From: Coriobacteriaceae bacterium
Lineage (GTDB): Bacteria > Actinomycetota > Coriobacteriia > Coriobacteriales > Coriobacteriaceae
Reading direction: 5' to 3'
NCBI GenBank assembly: GCA_902835305.1
Contig: CADFMD010000006.1
Span: 62,001-126,000, forward strand
DNA length: 64,000 nt
Shown piece by piece: positions 55,404-62,808 of the stretch (positions are counted from its first letter, which is position 1; each line of letters starts with the position of its first letter). Below the pieces are notes generated by a model. It saw only the letters and a program-made list of their open reading frames with translations. It had not been told where the DNA came from and ran no database searches. Made by a program: the position numbers and the translations under genes.

Positions 55404-55478
55404 GGGCGATTGGCTCAGGGGTAGAGCATATCCTTCACACGGATGGGGTCACAAGTTCGAATCTTGTATCGCCCACCA
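55404..55478 (+). tRNA. tRNA-Val(CAC)
   Basis: Acceptor GGGCGAT pairs with ATCGCCC. The D arm is GGCTCAGGGGTAGAGC, the anticodon stem ATCC/GGAT encloses TTCACAC with anticodon CAC, and the T arm is ACAAG-TTCGAAT-CTTGT. Discriminator A is at 55475 and CCA is encoded to 55478. It stands at the right edge of the accessory region, a common integration target. Confidence 0.95.
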
Positions 55479-55858
55479 TCAAAAGCGCAGGTCAGAGATG
55501 TTAAGTCTCTGGCCTTTTTTCTTTTTGACACCAAGGGTGACACCAAAATCGAATCGAAAAATTTAAACGCGTTTCTAGCTGATCTCTCATGTGCTGACGT
55601 CATCGCGCGTTTTGCATAAAGCTCATGCGACCTTTCATTGAATTTGCCATGGGATTCACGCACAAATGTGGAGATAGGGACCACGACCCCAGAACGCCTG
55701 CCAGCAGATTTGTGCCGCACGGCGATCTTTAGGCGAAATGCGTCAAGCTATTTGTCGGCATTTGGTCAGCTTCCGGTACTTACCCGCATGATGCCGCCAT
55801 TGATAATCGGTCTACCTGCAAACATAACGGCACGCAGCCAAAGCTAGGGGAGGCCCAT
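55479..55858. other. Gap after tRNA-Val with a terminator
   Basis: The stem GGTCAGAGA (55490-55498) with TCTCTGGCC (55506-55514) and a T-run to 55520 terminates tRNA-Val. Beyond it, GACACCAAGGGTGACACCAAAATC and the following sequence resemble the non-coding trace left beside tRNAs by lost integrase genes. No gene is supported up to the GGGGAGG site at 55847-55853. Confidence 0.55.
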
Positions 55859-57016
55859 ATGGACGAAATCGTCTGCGCAAACACCGCATTCCGCTACTGG
55901 CGCTGCCCACCGCAGGTCCGCGACCTCTACCCAAGACTGCCAAGCCCAGAAGACGGCTGGCGAGCTCTAGCCCAAGCCCCTTTCGCAACCGATATCCTCA
56001 AGACCCCGATTATTACCACCACAGTGCGCGGTGGCGTTAACTACCATTCGGGATTACGGACAACAATCCACTGTGATGATGCTTCGGGAGTGGATAGCAC
56101 GCTGGAAACCGCGATGAGCTTTAGGGTTACCAATCCACTTGCGACGCTATTTACCATGGCGCGCTTTGTGTCTCCAACCGATCTTGTCCTTGCCATGTAC
56201 GAATTTTGCGGATGGTTCTCAGTCTTTGAGCCCACGGTAGCAGTAGAAGCGGAACTAGACAAAGCCAATAAGGCTGCCGAGAATGCAACCACCGAATCCC
56301 TCTTTGACCTCGATGAAAGCCAAGACGAACCACAATGGAAACGCGTTTATGCGCGCATAAATGCCAAAGAACAGGTAAATACGAAGGGGCCCAACGGACA
56401 AAAGAAGACGAAGGAGGTCACAAGGCTAAAGGGCACTTCGCTCTGGATGAGGAAGCCGCTCATCGAATTACACGAGCTTCATGAGTACGCCAGTAAGATG
56501 AAAAGACGAAAGTGGGGTACGAAGTTTTACAACGCCGCTCAGCTGGTGACAGGTATAGCAGCTTCTCCGCTTGAAGTTGCAGCAATTTTATTGCTATCGC
56601 TTCCTCGCTCTCGCGGCGGTGCCGGCTTTCGTAACGTTTATGTTAACGACCTTACGCCGCTTACCGCATCGGCGCAGAGCATTGCAGGGCAAAAAGTCTG
56701 CTACGGGGATATCGTGATCGTGAATCCAACCATAATGAAGGCAGGCATCGTGGAGATTCAGGGAGAGGTCATCCACGGATCAGGCGCCGTGCTCGACCAC
56801 GATGCCAAACGAATAACGGCGTTGCAAAGTATGGGGTACGACGTCTTCCTGGTTACGCACGACATGCTTAACGATGCCGAGCAGCTTGATGCGATCGTGA
56901 GAAGTCTTTGCTCGCGCTTGGAATTACGCTATAGGTGCAAAACTAAGGCGCAAAAGACGACGGAAATGGAGTTGCGAGCCAACGTACTATGCAACTGGCT
57001 GGAAATCGGTCGTTAG
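55859..57016 (+). CDS. Putative endonuclease-domain protein
   Basis: A 385-residue protein preceded by GGGGAGG at good spacing. The C-terminal 130 residues look like a DUF559/Vsr-related PD-(D/E)XK domain: CYGDIVIVNPTIMKAGIVEI, then QGEVIHGSGAVLDHDAKRIT and ALQSMGYDVFLVTHDMLNDA, the EIQGE...DxxR...L..xGyxVxxVT pattern. The N-terminal half (FRYWRCPPQVRDLYPRL, NPLATLFTMARFVSPTDLVL) resembles the AbiEi-like domain that often precedes such nuclease domains in actinobacteria. Substrate and role are unknown. It lies alone between tRNA-Val and a duplicated tRNA-Ala. Confidence 0.62.
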   Translation: MDEIVCANTAFRYWRCPPQVRDLYPRLPSPEDGWRALAQAPFATDILKTPIITTTVRGGVNYHSGLRTTIHCDDASGVDSTLETAMSFRVTNPLATLFTMARFVSPTDLVLAMYEFCGWFSVFEPTVAVEAELDKANKAAENATTESLFDLDESQDEPQWKRVYARINAKEQVNTKGPNGQKKTKEVTRLKGTSLWMRKPLIELHELHEYASKMKRRKWGTKFYNAAQLVTGIAASPLEVAAILLLSLPRSRGGAGFRNVYVNDLTPLTASAQSIAGQKVCYGDIVIVNPTIMKAGIVEIQGEVIHGSGAVLDHDAKRITALQSMGYDVFLVTHDMLNDAEQLDAIVRSLCSRLELRYRCKTKAQKTTEMELRANVLCNWLEIGR

Positions 57017-57029
57017 ACGGGTGCCTTGC

Positions 57030-57070
57030 TCACTTCCGGGCGCCCTCGGTCGGCTGCCCGCGATGCCGCC
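57030..57070 (+). repeat. Short direct repeat TGCTCACTTCCGGGCGCCCT...
   Basis: The segment beginning TGCTCACTTCCGGGCGCCCT and running to GCGATGCCGCC at 57030-57070 recurs near 57552-57600 with two differences. Both copies stand just upstream of tRNA-linked sequences, so the duplication block had at least two steps. Confidence 0.75.
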
Positions 57071-57134
57071 GGAAAGTTTTTCCAAAAATGTCCTTGCATC
57101 GCCGTCCGAGTTCCCGTATAGTACTTCTTCGCAC

Positions 57135-57207
57135 GGGGGCGTAGCTCAGCTGGGAGAGCGCTTGACTGGCAGTCAAGAGGTCAGGGGTTCGATCCCCCTC
57201 GTCTCCA
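57135..57207 (+). tRNA. tRNA-Ala(GGC), left duplicate
   Basis: Same cloverleaf as the copies at 18503 and 58020 (anticodon GGC in CTGGCAG). The 3' end reads A-CCC, so CCA is not fully encoded and must be completed enzymatically. Its upstream GTATAGTACT element (57117-57126) contains a TATAGT -10. Confidence 0.95.
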
Positions 57208-57223
57208 CCCGAGCATTGAATGA

Positions 57224-57251
57224 GGCCCCAACGCAAGTTGGGGCCTTTTTT
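57224..57251 (+). terminator. Terminator after left tRNA-Ala copy
   Basis: Perfect 9-bp stem GGCCCCAAC (57224-57232), GCAA loop, GTTGGGGCC (57237-57245) and a T-run. Confidence 0.92.
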
Positions 57252-57405
57252 CATATAGGCACACAAGGTCAAAGGCGGCACCATGATCCTCCTGGTCGAC
57301 AAGATCGTGCGTTGAACGGGTGCCGCGTGCATGGTAGTATTTCACGACGTGGTTCAAAGCGTTGGAGGCTGTTCTGCCACCCCAACTGCAAGTGCCACTT
57401 TATAA

Positions 57406-57481
57406 GGGCTCTTGGCGCAACGGTTAGCGCAGGGGACTCATAATCCCTGGGTTCTGGGTTCGAATCCCGGAGGGCCCACCA
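57406..57481 (+). tRNA. tRNA-Ile2(CAT), lysidine type
   Basis: Acceptor GGGCTCT pairs with AGGGCCC (one G-T pair). The anticodon stem GGGGA/TCCCT encloses CTCATAA with anticodon CAT. CCA is encoded at 57479-57481. The GACTCATAATC anticodon arm is typical of the tRNA-Ile whose C34 is changed to lysidine by TilS; an elongator Met tRNA is the alternative. Confidence 0.88.
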
Positions 57482-57953
57482 GGTTTTTCAACAGGTGAGG
57501 CAATATGTCTGGCCTGTTTTCTTTTTCATGGCATTAGTTTTCACTTGCAAATAGCCTGTTTGCTCACTTCCGGGCGCCCTCGGTCGGCCGCCTGCGATGC
57601 CGCCGCCACGAAACCGGCCCATCTACTACGTTTAACCCCGACCCCTCGACCATACCCCGTTTTTCGCGAAAACCGCAGGCCGTCTACCTGCGGTTTTATT
57701 CTTGCCCGAGACGCCATGGTCGGGGGATGCCGGCCAAACGTAGTAGATGGGCCGGTTTCGTGGCGGGGATCCCGGGGGCGACCGGAGTGGAGCCTGATAG
57801 GCGGGCGGCGGCAGCGCCGCCCGCCCGCGGGGCGCGCCCCGCGGGCTTACTCGGGCATCGAGGGGCCCAGACGCCCTGGACGCGCGCCCGCATCGGCCCC
57901 GCGGGCGCTGGTCTCCGCCGTCGCGACCCCGCGGGACTCCGGCGCCCGCGCCC
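57482..57953. other. GC-rich spacer between tRNA genes
   Basis: Contains a short T-run after tRNA-Ile2 (57510-57527), the direct repeat near 57552-57600, the 160-bp inverted-repeat element (57605-57764) and then an extremely GC-rich stretch (57765-57955). Open frames here are a composition effect and lack ribosome sites; no gene is supported. Confidence 0.6.
57605..57764. repeat. 160-bp element with perfect 29-bp terminal inverted repeats
   Basis: GCCACGAAACCGGCCCATCT at the left end (arm 57605-57633) is the exact complement of the right arm 57736-57764 over 29 bp. Inside is a second perfect 11-bp hairpin AAAACCGCAGG (57669-57679) with CCTGCGGTTTT (57687-57697), a terminator-like stem with T-run. 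Partial pairing continues between the two. The shape is that of a MITE or palindromic intergenic element. No clear target duplication is seen. Confidence 0.85.
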
Positions 57954-58019
57954 CCGGAAAGTTTTTCCAAAAATGTCCTTGCATCGTCGCCGGTGTTCCC
58001 GTATAGTACTTCTTCGCAC

Positions 58020-58092
58020 GGGGGCGTAGCTCAGCTGGGAGAGCGCTTGACTGGCAGTCAAGAGGTCAGGGGTTCGATCCCCCTCGTCTCCA
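58020..58092 (+). tRNA. tRNA-Ala(GGC), right duplicate
   Basis: Identical to the copy at 57135 (anticodon GGC). The 3' end again lacks an encoded CCA (reads A-CCC). Confidence 0.95.
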
Positions 58093-58108
58093 CCCGAGCA
58101 TTGAATGA

Positions 58109-58136
58109 GGCCCCAACGCAAGTTGGGGCCTTTTTT
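58109..58136 (+). terminator. Terminator between tRNA-Ala and ABC-F gene
   Basis: Perfect 9-bp stem GGCCCCAAC, GCAA loop, GTTGGGGCC and a T-run, ending 32 nt before the ABC-F ATG. No promoter fits in the space left, so ABC-F expression probably depends on read-through of this hairpin. Confidence 0.9.
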
Positions 58137-58167
58137 CATATAGGCACACAAGGTCAAAGGCGGCACC

Positions 58168-60195
58168 ATGATCCTCCTGGTCGACAAGATCGAAAAAAGC
58201 TTCGGCGCGCGCGTCCTCTTTAGCGGCGCGTCCTTCCAGATCAACCCCGGCGAGCGCTTCGCGCTCGTGGGACCCAACGGCGCCGGCAAAACCACCATGC
58301 TCAAGATCATCATGGGCATCGACAGCCCCGACGCCGGCCAGGTCCAGTACGCCAAGGATTGCCAGGTGGGCTACCTCGAGCAAGAAACCAACCTGGAGCA
58401 AAAGGACACCACCATTCTCGCCGAGGTCATGGCGGCGGCCAAGGAAATACGTCGCATGGGCGAGCGCGCCAACGAGCTGCAGGCCCAAATCACCGAGCTC
58501 TCCGAGCAGGGCAAGGACGTCGACGCACTCCTTAACGAGTACGGCCAGGTCCAGGACCGCTTTGAGCACTTGGGCGGCTACGAGCTCGAGAGTAACGCCC
58601 GCAAGATCCTGTCCGGCCTAGGCTTTAAGGTCACCGACTTTGAGCGCCCGTGCTCCGAGTTCTCGGGCGGCTGGCAGATGCGCATCGCGCTCGCCAAGCT
58701 CTTCCTGCGCCACCCCGACCTGCTGCTTCTGGACGAGCCCACCAACCACCTGGACCTCGAAAGCGTCCAGTGGCTGCGCGGCTTTATCGCCAACTACGAC
58801 GGCGCAGTCCTCATCGTCAGCCACGACCGCGCCTTCATGGACGCTTGCGTCGACCACGTCGCCGCCCTCGAGAACCGCCGCGTGACCACCTACACCGGCA
58901 ACTACAGCAGCTACCTCAAGCAGCGCGAGGACAACCTGGAGCAGATGCGCGCCAAGCGCGCCGCCCAGGAGCGCGACATCGCCCACATGCAGGTCTTCGT
59001 AGACAAGTTCCGCTATAAGCCCACCAAGGCCGCCCAGGCGCAGGAGCGCATCCGCAAGATCGAGCAGATCAAAAAGGAGCTCGTCATCCTGCCCGAGGGC
59101 CACAAGCACATCGACTTTAAGTTCCCCGACCCGCCGCGCTCCGGCGATATGGTCGTGGGCCTGGAGGGCGTCTCCAAGTCCTACGGCAACAAACACATCT
59201 ACAGCGACATCGACCTCAAGCTCTACCGCGGCGAGCACGTGGCACTCGTCGGCCCCAACGGCGCCGGCAAGTCCACCCTCATGAAGATCCTCGCCGGCCT
59301 GGAGCCGCCCACCACCGGCACCCGCGATCTGGGCACCAACGTGGGCGTGGCCTATTACGCCCAGCACGCGCTCGAGGGCATGACCGAGTCCAACACCGTC
59401 CTGCAAGAGATCGACACCGTCACGCCCAAGTGGACCGTGCCGCAGCAGCGCAGCTTGCTAGGCGCCTTCCTGTTTAGCGACAACGATTCCATCGAAAAGC
59501 AGGTACGCGTCCTCTCCGGAGGCGAAAAGGCGCGTCTGGCCCTGGCGAAGATGCTCGTGGCCCCCGAGGCGCTCCTGTGCCTGGACGAGCCCACCAACCA
59601 CCTGGACATCGACTCGGTGGACATGCTCGAGAACGCCCTGCAAAACTTCCCCGGCACCATCGTGCTAATCAGTCACGACGAGCACCTGGTACGCGCCGTG
59701 GCCAACCGCGTCATCGACATCCGCGACGGCCAAGTCACGGTCTACGACGGCGACTACGACTACTACCTCTACAAGCGCGAGGACCTTGCAGCCCGCGCCG
59801 CCGCTGAGGCGTCCACGGAAAGCGCGCCTGCCACGGCCAAGCCCGCCAACGCCGCCCAAGCCAACAGTCCCGCCCCGGCTCCCAAGCCTGCCGAGGGCAA
59901 AAAGACCAAGGAGCAAAAGCGCGCCGAGGCCCAAGCCCGCGCTGCGCTCAACAAAAAGCTCAAGGGCGTGCGTAACCAGCTCAAGAAGATCGAGACGGAG
60001 CTCGACAAAAAGCGCGCCCGCTATGACGAGCTTATGGAATTGATGGCGAGCGAAGAACTTTATGCCGATCAGGATAAGTTCAACGCCGCGCTGGGGGAAT
60101 ATAACGGCCTTAAGCAAGAGCTACCCAAGCTCGAGGACGAATGGCTGGAGCTTTCCGCCCAGATCGAAGAGGAGACCGCGCGTGAACTCTCGTAA
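58168..60195 (+). CDS. ABC-F family ribosome-associated ATPase
   Basis: A 675-residue soluble protein with two ABC domains and no membrane segments. Domain 1: Walker A ALVGPNGAGKTTM, signature SEFSGGWQMRIALAK, Walker B DLLLLDEPTNHLDLES. Domain 2: VALVGPNGAGKSTLMKIL, VLSGGEKARLALAKM, ALLCLDEPTNHLDIDS. The linker between them (YLKQREDNLEQMRAKRAAQE to KIEQIKKELVILPEG) is the P-site tRNA interaction motif region. The C-terminal 110 residues are an Ala/Pro/Lys linker and a coiled coil (KKLKGVRNQLKKIETELDKK) as in Uup/YdiF. ABC-F proteins act on stalled or drug-bound ribosomes. ATG 58168 follows AAAGGCGG. Confidence 0.94.
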   Translation: MILLVDKIEKSFGARVLFSGASFQINPGERFALVGPNGAGKTTMLKIIMGIDSPDAGQVQYAKDCQVGYLEQETNLEQKDTTILAEVMAAAKEIRRMGERANELQAQITELSEQGKDVDALLNEYGQVQDRFEHLGGYELESNARKILSGLGFKVTDFERPCSEFSGGWQMRIALAKLFLRHPDLLLLDEPTNHLDLESVQWLRGFIANYDGAVLIVSHDRAFMDACVDHVAALENRRVTTYTGNYSSYLKQREDNLEQMRAKRAAQERDIAHMQVFVDKFRYKPTKAAQAQERIRKIEQIKKELVILPEGHKHIDFKFPDPPRSGDMVVGLEGVSKSYGNKHIYSDIDLKLYRGEHVALVGPNGAGKSTLMKILAGLEPPTTGTRDLGTNVGVAYYAQHALEGMTESNTVLQEIDTVTPKWTVPQQRSLLGAFLFSDNDSIEKQVRVLSGGEKARLALAKMLVAPEALLCLDEPTNHLDIDSVDMLENALQNFPGTIVLISHDEHLVRAVANRVIDIRDGQVTVYDGDYDYYLYKREDLAARAAAEASTESAPATAKPANAAQANSPAPAPKPAEGKKTKEQKRAEAQARAALNKKLKGVRNQLKKIETELDKKRARYDELMELMASEELYADQDKFNAALGEYNGLKQELPKLEDEWLELSAQIEEETARELS

Positions 60196-60478
60196 GGCCG
60201 CTGCCGTGGCGATGAGCATCATCGCCATCGCCTGTCGCATCTGCGGCATCTTTATGAGCGCGATGACCGTGCTGCTGTGCCTTAGCGGCCTGACCGCCAA
60301 GCTGCAGATTGTGGGCTTTGTCGTCGAGCTTTCGCGCGCACTGCCGAGCGCCATCGCCGGCTACGGCGTCATCACATCGCCCTTTGGCGGCGTGTTCCGC
60401 TTGGATTACGCCATCGTGGCCGTCATCCTGTTTGTGGCCGACTACCTGCTCACGCGCGCCTCGCGTCGCGTCCGCTAG
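60182..60478 (+). CDS. Small membrane protein
   Basis: A 98-residue protein from GTG 60182, overlapping the ABC-F stop by 14 nt. Two clear transmembrane segments (AVAMSIIAIACRICGIFMSA continuing through MTVLLCLSGL, and LDYAIVAVILFVADYLL) and a basic C-terminus (TRASRRVR). No family recognised. The tight overlap and the short distance to the protease gene suggest one transcript. Function unknown. Confidence 0.65.
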   Translation: MNSRKAAAVAMSIIAIACRICGIFMSAMTVLLCLSGLTAKLQIVGFVVELSRALPSAIAGYGVITSPFGGVFRLDYAIVAVILFVADYLLTRASRRVR

Positions 60479-60487
60479 GGGAGCGCC

Positions 60488-61171
60488 ATGTCCAGCAGCT
60501 ACCTCATGAACCTGCTCGCCAGCGCCGTCGCCGTCATCGTGGGCATCGTGATCCACGAGAGCGCACACGCCGCCGCGGCCTGGGCGCTCGGCGACAAGAC
60601 GGCCCGTTCGCGCGGCCGCGTGTCGCTCAACCCGCTTAACCATATCGACCCGTTTGGCACCATCATCCTGCCGCTGCTCATGCTCGCGGCCGGCGGCCCA
60701 GTGTTCGCCTTCGCCAAACCCGTGCCCGTCTACCTCAACAACCTCAAGCACCCCAAGCGCGACGAGGTCCTGGTGAGCGTAGCCGGCCCCGCATCGAACA
60801 TCTCGCTCGCGTGCCTCGCTGCCGCCCTCATGCACGCGGCATATGGCAGCCTCTATACCAACATGTCCTTTGCCCTGGCGTCACAGATCATGAACTTCGG
60901 CGCCACGTTTATCGTAGTCAACCTGTCGCTCGCGTTCTTTAACCTCGTCCCGATCCCGCCGCTCGATGGCTCGTCGATCATCGTGCCGCTCCTCAAAGGC
61001 AAGGCGCTCAACAACTACTACCACCTGCAGCAATACGCCATGCCCATCCTCATCATCGTGCTGTATCTGCTGCCCATGTGGACTGGCATTGATGTGATCG
61101 GCCGCTATTTCGACGTTACCGTGTATCCGCTTGCTGAGCAGCTGCTCAACTTCGCAATCGCCGGCATCTAA
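60488..61171 (+). CDS. Site-2-protease-like M50 family metalloprotease
   Basis: A 227-residue polytopic membrane protein. The zinc motif is in VGIVIHESAHAAAAWALGDK (HExxH: HESAH), followed by SRGRVSLNPLNHIDPFGTII. The second motif is FFNLVPIPPLDGSSIIVPLL (N-x-x-P-x-P-x-x-DG, third zinc ligand Asp). About six hydrophobic segments match the minimal rhomboid-unrelated S2P group that lacks a PDZ domain. These cleave membrane-bound regulators; the target here is not known. The next genes scpA/scpB begin 85 nt later. Confidence 0.9.
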   Translation: MSSSYLMNLLASAVAVIVGIVIHESAHAAAAWALGDKTARSRGRVSLNPLNHIDPFGTIILPLLMLAAGGPVFAFAKPVPVYLNNLKHPKRDEVLVSVAGPASNISLACLAAALMHAAYGSLYTNMSFALASQIMNFGATFIVVNLSLAFFNLVPIPPLDGSSIIVPLLKGKALNNYYHLQQYAMPILIIVLYLLPMWTGIDVIGRYFDVTVYPLAEQLLNFAIAGI

Positions 61172-61255
61172 GGTAAACTTACAGGTCGATCGTGCAAAAC
61201 GGTCGTAATATGCACCCAAACCGCGCCGCGAAGGCGCCGTCAAAGGAGGTCGAAG

Positions 61256-62068
61256 ATGTCGTATCGCGTGTCGACGCAGGTCTACAGCGGACCGTTCGAC
61301 CTGCTGCTGCAGCTGGTAACCCGCCAAAAAGTAGATATCGGCGCTATCTCCATCAGCGAGGTGGCCGAGCAGTACCTTGCCGAGGCCGAACGCATCGAGG
61401 CGCTGGACCTGGACGTGGCGAGCGACTTTTTGCTAGTCGCGGCAACCCTTTTGGACATCAAGGCTGCCTCGCTGGTGCCGCAGGAGGCCCCGCGCAAAGT
61501 AGATGACGACGATGACGAGTTCGACGAAGACCTCGAGGAACTCAGCGCGCTCGACGGCGATGCCCTGCGCGAGGTCCTGATTCAGCGCCTGATCGCTTAC
61601 AAGCAGTTTAAGGGCGCGGCTGCGGCCCTCGGTGCCCGCATGCAGGCCGAAAGCCGCATGCATCCGCGCATGGCCGGCCCCGACCCCGAGTTTTTGGGCC
61701 TCATGCCCGACTACCTGGCCGGCATCACCCTGCGCGGTCTGGCCGTCATCTGTGCCGACCTGGACGGCAAGCGACAGACCTTCTTGCTGGAGGCCGAGCA
61801 CGTGGCACCGCATCGCGTGCCGCTCGACCTGACCGTGGCCTCAGTCGACCGCTTTACCATGGCGCACCAGACCTGCACCTTCCGCGAGCTGTTGGACGGC
61901 GACGCCACGACCGAGCAACTCGTCGTCACCTTTTTGGCCATGCTGGAGCTCGCCAAGCGTGGCTCGCTCACGCTGAGCCAGGACGAGATCTTTGGAACCA
62001 TTCAAATCAACCGCGTCGAGGGCGCCGAGGCATACGTGCCTGGCGAGGGCCCCGAGCTCACCGAATAG
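61256..62068 (+). CDS. scpA: Segregation and condensation protein ScpA
   Basis: Kleisin subunit of the SMC-ScpAB condensin that compacts and resolves chromosomes. The 270-residue protein starts YRVSTQVYSGPFDLLLQLVT (the classic FxGPLDLLLxLI segment), then KVDIGAISISEVAEQYL and FLLVAATLLDIKAASLVP. An acidic linker (DDDDDEFDEDLEELSALDGD) and the C-terminal winged helix with ATTEQLVVTFLAMLELAKRG and GTIQINRVEGAE follow. AAAGGAGG precedes ATG 61256. It is followed 11 nt later by scpB. Confidence 0.95.
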   Translation: MSYRVSTQVYSGPFDLLLQLVTRQKVDIGAISISEVAEQYLAEAERIEALDLDVASDFLLVAATLLDIKAASLVPQEAPRKVDDDDDEFDEDLEELSALDGDALREVLIQRLIAYKQFKGAAAALGARMQAESRMHPRMAGPDPEFLGLMPDYLAGITLRGLAVICADLDGKRQTFLLEAEHVAPHRVPLDLTVASVDRFTMAHQTCTFRELLDGDATTEQLVVTFLAMLELAKRGSLTLSQDEIFGTIQINRVEGAEAYVPGEGPELTE

Positions 62069-62079
62069 GAGCTGCAACC

Positions 62080-62808
62080 ATGTCAACCCTTTCCACGCTG
62101 GAGGCAAACAGCCTCAAAGGCGCCCTCGAGGCGCTGCTGCTGGTGTCGAGCGACCCGGTGAGCGCGCCCGCGCTGGCAGGTGCGCTGGATATCGCCCCCG
62201 GCGAGTGCGCATCGCTGCTCGCCGAGCTCAAGGTTGAGTACGAGGAGGCCAACCGTGGCTTTCAGCTGCGTGAGGTCGCCGGCGGCTGGCGCCTGTTTAC
62301 GCACCCCGCCTACCACGACGTGGTCGAGGCCTATGTGCTGAGCTGGGACACGCAAAAGCTGTCGCAGGCCGCGCTCGAAACACTGGCAGTCATCGCATAC
62401 CACCAGCCCGTGACGCGCGAGGTGGTCAAGGGCATCCGCGGCGTCAATTCCGACGGCGTCATCGCGTCGCTCGTGGACAAAGGTCTGGTGCGCGAGCTCG
62501 GCCGCGACCCCCAGCGCGGTCAGGCCATCATCTACGGCACGACCAACGCCTTCTTGGAAAAGTTCGGTCTGCGCTCCGCCCGCGACCTGCCCGACCTGGA
62601 GCAGTTTGCCCCCGACGAGCAGTCGCGTCAGTTTATCCGCGAGCGTCTGAGTGGCCGCAGCATTCAGTCCACGCTCGAGGAGCAGGCCGAGGACCTGGAC
62701 GAAGAGCGCGAACTGCTCGATACCGATGTTGAAGATGTTGAGGTGGTCGAGGACTTGGAAACCCTGGTCGTCGACGAGACCTCGGAGGTTATGCATGACG
62801 AGGACTAA
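62080..62808 (+). CDS. scpB: Segregation and condensation protein ScpB
   Basis: Winged-helix partner that dimerises and binds the centre of ScpA. The 242-residue protein shows LKGALEALLLVSSDPVSAPA, YEEANRGFQLREVAGGWRLF, TQKLSQAALETLAVIAYHQP, VTREVVKGIRGVNSDGVIAS and GRDPQRGQAIIYGTTNAFLE, the full family core. The C-terminal 60 residues form an acidic tail (ERELLDTDVEDVEVVEDLET). Its end overlaps the rluB start by 14 nt, the usual scpA-scpB-rluB order. Confidence 0.95.
   Translation: MSTLSTLEANSLKGALEALLLVSSDPVSAPALAGALDIAPGECASLLAELKVEYEEANRGFQLREVAGGWRLFTHPAYHDVVEAYVLSWDTQKLSQAALETLAVIAYHQPVTREVVKGIRGVNSDGVIASLVDKGLVRELGRDPQRGQAIIYGTTNAFLEKFGLRSARDLPDLEQFAPDEQSRQFIRERLSGRSIQSTLEEQAEDLDEERELLDTDVEDVEVVEDLETLVVDETSEVMHDED

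Larger units (their letters stand above)
57069..57307 (+). repeat. Segmental duplication, left copy (239 bp)
   Basis: Matches 57954-58192 at a constant offset of 885 bases with only a few differences near 57102-57110. It contains the promoter, tRNA-Ala(GGC), terminator, and the first eight codons of the ABC-F gene (MILLVDKI), after which similarity stops. The left copy is therefore a partial duplicate with an orphan gene start. Confidence 0.93.
57954..58192 (+). repeat. Segmental duplication, right copy (239 bp)
   Basis: The parental-looking copy: it continues unbroken into the full ABC-F gene. It contains CCGGAAAGTTTTTCCAAAAA, the GTATAGTACT promoter element, tRNA-Ala, terminator and the ABC-F ribosome site. 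Confidence 0.93.

Noticed and set aside
55415..55720. Minus-strand frame through tRNA-Val resembling annotated 'hypothetical' proteins (GGRYKIRTCDPIRVKD)
   Set aside because: This is the familiar false translation of a tRNA gene and its flank.
57545..58029. Several overlapping frames in the GC-rich tRNA spacer
   Set aside because: They arise from extreme GC content and cross the inverted-repeat element and tRNA; no ribosome sites or recognisable motifs.
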